A program made the translations under genes and the position numbers. The notes below the pieces were generated by a model. It did no database searches and had not been told where the DNA came from. It saw nothing but the letters and a program-made list of their open reading frames with translations. Positions 27,101-36,100 of a DNA stretch of 64,000 nt are shown here, in pieces. Source of the stretch: Psococerastis gibbosa (taxonomy: Eukaryota; Arthropoda; Insecta; Psocodea; Psocidae); NCBI GenBank assembly GCA_963971405.1, contig OZ020487.1:40149039-40213038 (forward strand), in the 5' to 3' direction. Position 1 is the first letter of the stretch; every line of letters starts with the position of its first letter.

Positions 27101-30100
27101 GAAGGGGTGTGTTAATTTAAATAGGCATGACATCCCTTTGATTGCTAGGTACCTACGTAGAATACATACAGTATATCTGCAATACTTACTTATCAACTTC
27201 AATTTCTAAATTTTGGCATCTTCGACGCAGCTCGCCAACATCGCAGCGGTCAGAAATGCACTCGCAGAGTTTTTGTACCATAAGTTCTTCCAAATCCTAA
27301 CAAAACCAAAAACACAAATAAGATATCTAAGTACATAAATAGTATCTGGGCCAGTGTCGGACTTCCCTTTTCAGAGCAGCCGTCCCCAAGGTCCAAATTG
27401 CCATGATGATCGCCAGTCTTCGCTAGAAGAGGCATGCAAAGAATAATCCCTGAGGTAAATTTACCTGAAGCTGTCAAATATTTCACCCCTCCCCCCATTG
27501 CTTAAGTTTCTGTCCACCCATGCTTACAATGAACAGCCATCAGTTGCGTTGACAATGATCATAACCACGGTATTTAAATTTGATCTTAGGCGGGGTTTCC
27601 ACCGACCGGCTAGGGCTAAATACACATACGGTGACGTGGTAGCAGACATTCAAGTCTTAGGCGGGGTTTCCACTGACCTCGCATTGCAGAATGCAAATGA
27701 CATTGACGGAAATGCTTGTTTTACTCTATGCCATAGTTAAAATTGATCAATGATCATAAGAGTAAACTCACAAACAAACTAACTAATATTTAAAAAAATG
27801 GCGTCATGGGATATGTTAATTACAAACATTTTAATAGATTTCTATAAAAAGAAAAACAAACATTTCCGTCAATGTTATTTGCATTCTGCAAACACCGCCT
27901 AAGTCTTGAATGCCTGCTACCACGTCACCGTATTTGTATTTAGCCCTAGCCGATCGGTGGAAACCCCGCCTAAGATCAAATTAAAATACCGTGGTTATGA
28001 TCATTGTCAACGCAACTGATTGATGGTTGTTCATTGTAAGCATGGGTGGACAGAATTAGATTAGACAGATTTAGCCCTAGCCGGTCGGTGGAAACCCCGC
28101 CTGAATTAGTGGTGATTTCGAAATTACAGGTCTTACTGTTTTAGTTATGCCTTTGAGAGAACCCTTGCGTAGCCGAGATAGAACTGGAACAGGTGTCTTT
28201 GGAGCTTTACAATCCGAGGGTGCATGTGACTCGTCACTTCCTTCGGATGAGCCTTCTGAAACTAAACCAATAAGTTATTTAATGAGAAGGAATGTCAAAT
28301 AATTACCGCTTTTTATTCATGTCATTATTGATAAATATGTCTTTATATATGTATATATATATATACAAGCGGTTCCCGGCCTCCTCCACTTGCGCCTGCC
28401 GCGGGCGGCAGCTCGGCCTTCGGCTTCGCGGTCACTGCTCATGTCAATCGGGCGGCAGCTCGGCCTACGGCCTCACCTCTACGTCGTTTTTCAATGTGAA
28501 TGTGCATAACGTGGTTGCAGACATCATTAATAAGACTCTACCATATTATAACTTAATTTATAATAGATAAGTTAAGTATCTACATTATGTAAAATACCTT
28601 AGTGACGATAGCATAAATTATAAAATGAAATGTTTTCTGCAAATGAATGCAAGAATAGATTTAGAATCTGAACTGAAAGAAAAGGACATCAAAATAAACA
28701 AACTCACAGAGCGACTCAACACCCTAGAACAACACAGCCGAAACAAAAACATTGAGGTCAGAGTAAAAGTACAACCCACCAGTAACGAAAACGTCGAAGA
28801 TATATGCAAAATTGCAAATAAACTCGGAATCCAACTGGAAAGAACTGGTCCGAGTTTACTCAAACATGCTTTCCAATTTATCAATTAGTAGGGAGAGAAA
28901 ATGAATAATTTCATGGTAAATAGTTTTCCTATGGTTAAATTTCGGATATCTCGGGGGGGGGGGGGGGGTGTGTCCACCTGACGTCACTGGAGGTGAGGTA
29001 ACCTCAATATACACATTACAACACAGTAATAATGGTAGGGCAGGCAATGCATTTCAGCGTGAAGTTTCTATCATTTTTTGCGCAAAAGCAAATAGGTTTT
29101 TGGGAAAGCAAACTGTCCGGTTTCGTTACTCAACTTAACACCTAAAACAAGCCTGAAGGTAGAAATCATCAATAGAAAGGTTTCGCAGAAGTATTATTTT
29201 TTAGTCATTTTCATTAAAATTAAGTTATTTTTATTTTTTACCCCCAGAAGCAAACTATCAAGGGGTAAGCGACCCCCCGCATTTTATCAACATTAAGAAC
29301 GACTAGAATATATGTGAATTTAAAAGAAATCGTTGGAGCCGTTTTTTAGAAATAATGTTTTTAAACGTTTTTTTGGAGTTTTTTGAGAATAAACCCCCCC
29401 CCCCCAAATTGAGTTAGCCCAAAATAAAAAAAATGGTCTCGAGGTATGATTTTTGTGAACCTACATGCCAAATTTCATCATAATCGACCGAGTAGTTTGC
29501 CCGGAAATCGACGCACAGACAGACAGACAGACATACAGACAGACAGACATACAGACAGAGCGACAGACAGACATTTCGTAAAAACCACTTTTTTTTGGTT
29601 CCTGAGACCTCAAAACGTGTAAATCCGTTGAAATCATGATATTGAAACTGTACATCGCTTAAAATCAAGACCAGACAAAATACCACCCATTATTGTCCGG
29701 CTAGTAAATAAAGAAAAAGAGACCAACTACTCAATGGAAAAAAAACCATAATAACAAATAATGAGATAACAGGCACTGCTAGCGGAAGAATATATACAAG
29801 GCGTAAACCTAAACCCCTACTACCGCCAATTATTATGGGAAACAAAACAAACAGCAAAGAAAAAAGGATGCAAATTTGTATGGTGGAACGAATCGATTTT
29901 AGTAAGGAAAGAAGAAAAGTCAAGAGTAATAAAAATTAATAAACACGAAGACCTACAAAATTTGAAATAGAATGATGATTTTACAACATACACAATATGC
30001 CCAAGATACCACCAATGAATGATTCGGAAGATACAATTTTAAATCACCAGCAAATAACAACCTATGCAATACCTAATGACAATAGCACTGCTCAAATAGT

Positions 30101-33100
30101 AAACAACTCACAAACTATAAAGAATTTTACTCATGAACATCAGAAGTTTGAAAAAAAATAATGAACAATTTTCATTATTTTTAGAAAGCATTAGCAAAGA
30201 AATCGAAATTGTTGTATTAACAGAAGCCTTTATAAGTAAAGATCTACAAGAATTTCCTTTGCCCTCATATGAATGAATGAATGAATTATATTGGATACAG
30301 TAATACAATACAATTATAACTAAACTAAAAACACTTAACATGTAACATTTAACTTAGATAACTAACATCAACAATATAAAAATTAACATCTACAAAACGA
30401 AATAAAATTGGCCCATTGTAAGAACAATTGGCCAAATTAATTTACGCAATATGATTGCATTACTAAATGAGGTTCTCTAACAAAAAACGAAGGAGTTGCA
30501 ATCTACTACAAAAACCATCTATAATGCCATTGACCATAACTTATCTGATTTTACCTCTATTATGTTGAGTATCACAGATACACACCGTAAATATAAATTA
30601 CAGCTATTGGGAATATACAGATCCCCATCCGTTCAGAACCCTGAACCATTCATCAACAGTTTAGGCAACCTAATCAAAAGTCACAGGCCAACAGTAGTTG
30701 GTGAAATAAATATAGATATAAAAAACGACACAAGCTCACACACCGATTCTTAACATGTTCTCGGAACACGGATACACAGTATGAATATCATGCATCAACG
30801 ACTACACGAGAACCACAGAATCGACACAATCATGCTTAGATCACATATTCATTCCCAATAAACTCTATGATAACGGTATAATGGCACTTAACATTCAAAC
30901 TTCTATTACTGATCACTTTACACAAATCATTGGGCTACCTTTAACAAATTACTCTAATAAAATACAATATAGTACAAACGAAGTCACCTCCACCATAATT
31001 GACTACAACAAGCTGAATAAAGACTTGATAACGAGGTCTGAAACACTACAAGAAGAAAACCCAAACAAATCATACGCTGCATTCATTTTAAATTTTACTG
31101 AACACATAAAAAATAACACAACTGAAACAATAATACATAACAAATCAAGCAAAGCACGAATGCTAAAACCATGGATGACAATGTAACTGCAAAGGCTTTC
31201 ACGGCCGGAGTCAAATGAATAACCAGTAGAATCCGGGCTGATAGGCCGTGGTCGAATTGAAAGTGAACTTCCAAACGTTTCGTCAATATCTGCGGTCGAC
31301 ATCTTTCATTCCTCTGGGGAATTTCCATGTTGTGTTGAGAGCGAGCAGATCCTCGCTCTCAACACAACAACAACAAAAACGTCCAGGTATAAAGGTCAGT
31401 GCGCAGCCCCCTACCCAGTCACTCGCTACGGAACCACCGAGATACAACCTTCGAAGTCTACGCAGCGCCACTGAAGATGTCAACCGCAGATGTTGACGAA
31501 ACGTTTGGAAGTCACTTTCAATTCGACCACGGCCCATCAGCCCGGACTCTACTAGTTCTCCATGGATGACAGTTGAATTAATTAACAATATAAGACACCG
31601 CGATAAACTACATGAAATGTTTAAAAAACTACCTCACAACGCAGCCCTAGCAACCCATAAAAAGAACTTTTCCAAAATGATAAAATTAAAAATCAAGAAT
31701 ACCAAAGAAATTTATTTTAAAAATAAAGTACTTCATGCCGGTAAAGATATGAGAAAAACCTGGAATGTTGTAAACGAAATCACCAACTTCAAGAAAAACA
31801 AGCCGAAACCAATTGAATCAATATCTATTAACAACCAAGTAATAAACTCAAAAAATGAACCGACAAAAAATTGCAAATACTTTTAATGACTATTACATCG
31901 AAATCGGACACACTTTGGCAAACAAAATTAATCAAATCAAGAATTCTGAAGACCAACTATTAAATGACATACCATTAAATAACAATATAATATTTCTGGC
32001 TCCTACCACGGAACCAGATATAGAAAACGCCATAAAAAAGTTAAAAAAAAAAAAGTTATAGTACCGGGGAAGACAAAATAACAAACAATACCTTAAAAAA
32101 GTCGGCAGCACACATAAGTATGCCCTTAACACACATAATAAATAATACATTAAAGACGGGCATTTTTCCACATACACTAAAAAATTCAATTGTGATACCT
32201 ACAGTATATACAAAAATGCTGGGAACCGTATGGACATAATTAATTACCGCCCAATTTCGTTATTATCTAATATAAGCAAAATTTTCGAAAGAATCATGCA
32301 CACGAAAATCCAAACATTCTCTGAAAAATTTAATTTATTGTCACCAAATCAATTCGGATTTAGGAAACGGCGCGGAACAAACGAGGCAATCAACAACTTG
32401 GTACAAAAACTTTACGAAGCCCGCGAAAACAACAGCATTGCTTAAGTATCGCACTTGACTTACAGAAAGCATTCGACACAATTCCGCACGACAGACTAAT
32501 AGTAAAATTAGACAAACTTGGAATACGTGGAGTTGCATCGAAATTAATTAAAAATTACGTAACCAATAGAATTCAACGAACTAAAATAGCAAATGAACTC
32601 AGTGACGAAAAAATTATCTCCCTCGGCCTACCCCAAGGTACTGTTTTAGCACCCCTAATATTTTCACTTTTTATAAACGATTTATTAACCCTAAAAACCT
32701 ATGGCTCAATTTCCGCGTTTGCAGACGATACTATAATTACATGTACAGCTGAGTCAAGCCAGGAACTACAACGAAAGGCAAATACAGACTTCAGTTTAGT
32801 ACAGAAATGGCTAAAAGAAAACTACCAAAGTCTTAACCTAGCAAAAACCAATTTTATAAATTTTTCTAATAAAAAAAACACACAGAATGCCACGGTAAAC
32901 AATGTCACGCAAACCAATGCCACTAAATATCTAGGTCTAATAATTGATGAAAAGTTGAAATGGGAAGGCTACATACAGTATACGTTACAAAAACTTGTAA
33001 AGACTATCTACAAATTTGTGCAACTCAAAAATATAGCTAACCCAATACTATTAAAAACAATCTACCATGCCCTGGTACAATCACATCTGCAATATGGAAT

Positions 33101-36100
33101 AACTGCATGGGGAGGAGCATTTAAAAACACTATAGACAAGTTAAATGTTATACAACGGAAAATCCTAAAAATTATACATAAGAAACCAAACACTTTTCCC
33201 ACAAGCACTTTGTTTGAATGAAATATCTAATACACTTAATGCTCAACAAATATTGGTGAAAGAATCTATTCTGCAGATATACAAAAATAAGAAATCGAAG
33301 GAAATAGTAAATCACAACCATACCACACGATATATACATACAAACACAACCATTAATACAAGTCAGACCCAAAACTACCTTAATACAGAGACAAACAGAA
33401 TTCATTGGATTACATTTCTACAACAAACTTCCCCTTGAGATTAAAACAGCTAAAAATGTATCAATCTTTAAAAGAAATTTAGAGAAATGGCTGCGAACAG
33501 AAATTAATTACTAACAAACATTACTAATTGAATTAACTATCTACTGATAGAACTAACCTGATTTGATTAGTACTACTAACCAATAATAATTATTTAACTA
33601 CTGTATTGTATTGCGATTGAATTACATGTACTGTATATCCTAAAGCGAAACCGCACACGGGCTGACTGAAGCCTTGCGGTATATGATTTTATTGTATCAA
33701 TATAATGTATTGTGTTGGATCAATATAATATAATAATAATAATAATATAGTCTCCTTAAAATATGGCAGAGACTTATAAATGATGTCTGCTACCAAGTCA
33801 AGCACATTCACATTGAAAAACGACGTCGGTGGAATAGCCGCCTATGAACAATGAATACTGAATATGGCATAGTGCAGAAAAACGACAGGCCGCCAAAGAA
33901 CTTACCCAGATACCAATCAGAGGCAGAATTTAGGTTAACAACGGGTCATGACTACCTTCAAAAACAGCTGCCCTCTGTGGGACACCCCGGAAGAAATGAA
34001 GAGAGAACCCCTTAAGACGTGCCCTGCTCTCGTTAATAGCAGAGATTCACCAGATTATGTGTTGTATTTGCTACAAGAAAGCTGATGGCGGAAGCCTAAT
34101 ACTAAGGCATAATTTATTTTAAAAAAGAAAAAAGAATGATAGGCAATCTTTGGTCTTGAACTCAGATTCATCATAGTTTCTTCAAACGATTGCAAGAATT
34201 TTATGGACGACTAGTTGAAGAAAAGACTACCTGGTAAATATAGCCTATCTACTCGGTTAGCCGATGAAATGGATATAGTCACTAACCTGAGTCCGACATC
34301 GAACTAGGGTCATCCTCATCCTCGTCGTCCGAAGTCGTTAGCACACGCTGAGTTTCAGTGGGACCCTTCTTCATTGATGATGATGATGACGATGATGATG
34401 ATGATCTATTTGAGGAACTACACGAGGCCCTAACTCTGCTTTCTGAACTTGCATTACTTTCGTCTTCAGCATTACTTTCATTTGAATCACCAACTGCCCT
34501 GTCAGTCGTACGACTTGAGTGTTCAGAATCTTCACTATCATTTTTACAATCATTTCCATCAGTATCATCATTTGTCAAGCCTCCCTTCTCATCACAAGTC
34601 CCGTCAGCATTGGTAGGGTTGTTTTCAACAGCATCTGGTGAACTTTCCTTAGACGGTAGAGGATCTTGTCTAATAGAAGAATCATGAGAATCACAAGTCC
34701 CGTCAGCATTGGTAGGGTTGTTTTCAACAGCATCTGGTGAACTTTCCTTGGACGGTAGAGGATCTTGTCTAACAGAAGAACCATTAGGAGCACTATCCTG
34801 TTGCAAACTTTTTGACACATCTTGAATATTATCAACAACCTCAATGCGTATGGCAGCACTTTGCTCAGTCAGTGATTTTCCAGAATTCACTTGGACGTCA
34901 TCATCACACGAAATCTCGGGAGGTTCAACTTCTGCGTGACTAACACCTCTTTTTACATCTCCTTCCTCTAGTTCATTGTCTACTTGCCCTTGATCCATAG
35001 CAGAATCGTCCAGGTTATTCTGTGAAACTCGCTTCACAGCGGGCTCGTCATCGTGTTCTTTTGCTGGCCTCTTGCCTAACATAGATGGTACTGACGATTC
35101 CGATGACTTTAATCCATTAGTACCTGAGGTTTCCATTCTATCTGATAGTTCATCACATGCTTTTGGTGTCTCTCCATTAGTACCTGGGGTTTCCATTCCA
35201 TCGGATAGGTCATCACATGCTTTTGGTGTCTCTCCATTAGTATCCGAGGTTTCCATTTTATCTGAATGTTCATCACATGCTTCTGGTGTCTCTCCATTAG
35301 TACCTGACGTTTCCATTCCATCGGGTAGTTCATCACATGCTTTTGGTGTCTCGCCAGTAGTATCCGAGGTTTCCATTCCATCGGATTGTTCATCACATGC
35401 TTTTGGTGTCTCTCCATTAGTACCCGAGGTTTCCATTCCATCGGATAGTTCATCACATGCTTTTGGTGTCTCGCCAGTAGTATCCGAGGTTTCCATTCTA
35501 TATGATTGTTCATCACATGCTTTTGGTGTCTCTCCATTAGTACCCGAGGTTTCCATTCTATCTGATTGTTCATCACATGCTTTTGGTGCCTCTTCTCCAA
35601 GTGTTTCAGATTTAGCTACATCAGGAGGATTTTCATTACACAGACTATGCCCGGGTAAAATTGGTATATCTTCTTCTTCTTTAACACCAAGTGAATTCGT
35701 TTCAGTCTCAATTTTTATGTCTATATCGTTGGTAATAACGGGTTTGCAGTAATCGTATAATGGCGCGTCTGAATTAATATCTTCGACAAGGTGACTGACT
35801 GAAGATGACTCCCTAATATGAAGAGGGTTTGTTTCCACAGAGCACTGTTTAGTCGACAAATTCAACGATTCCTTGTTATCGGTATCTTCAAGCTCACTGA
35901 GTTCTCGACTTATATCATTAAGTGTTACTTCCTCTCCAGCAACATCGGCGTTTTCTAAAATCTCATCATTTCTAATAGTAGGATCTAACTTATTATGAAT
36001 TGTTGGGGCTCCTTGTTCACTTAAACTTCTTTCTTCAATTTGAGCTACAGTAATAAGCGCCTCAGTTTCAGGCACTACCAATTCCTTCTTCATTTCAATA

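Larger units (their letters stand above)
27510..28053. mobile_element. Outermost palindrome of a triple nest
   Basis: Arms 27510-27588 and 27971-28053 are inverted: CTGTCCACCCATGCTTACAA with complement, and TTGACAATGATCATAACCAC with complement. They enclose the nested MITE pair. Confidence 0.88.
28587..33746 (+). mobile_element. Non-LTR retrotransposon (Jockey/CR1-like group), frameshifted and interrupted
   Basis: ORF1 remnant 28625-28846 with a coiled coil and LEQHSRNKNIEV, resuming near 29665-29970. The ORF2 endonuclease is in pieces at 30130-30270 (NIRSLKKN, VVLTEAFIS) and 30480-30930 (GIYRSPS, VVGEINIDI, TSITDHF); the expected GD is GE, so the endonuclease is probably dead. RT at 32230-32980 has NYRPISLLSNISKIFERIM, FGFRKRRGT, GLPQGTVLAPLIF and FADDT, with frameshifts. 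The C-terminal part reaches about 33515 and a TAA-rich tail ends at about 33746. It carries three later insertions (28848-29662, about 30272-30475, 31181-31559). It sits inside a palindromic MITE (28481-28586 and 33747-33843). Confidence 0.9.

Noticed and set aside
31225-31255. Hammerhead ribozyme-like CTGAT...CGAA near the fold-back ends
   Set aside because: The conserved core is not complete (CTGATAG or CTGATGG, and GAAT in place of GAAA) and I cannot close the stems.
35072-35752. 226-codon plus-strand frame over the coding repeats
   Set aside because: Shadow of the 60-bp repeat on the opposite strand of the ATF7IP-like exon.
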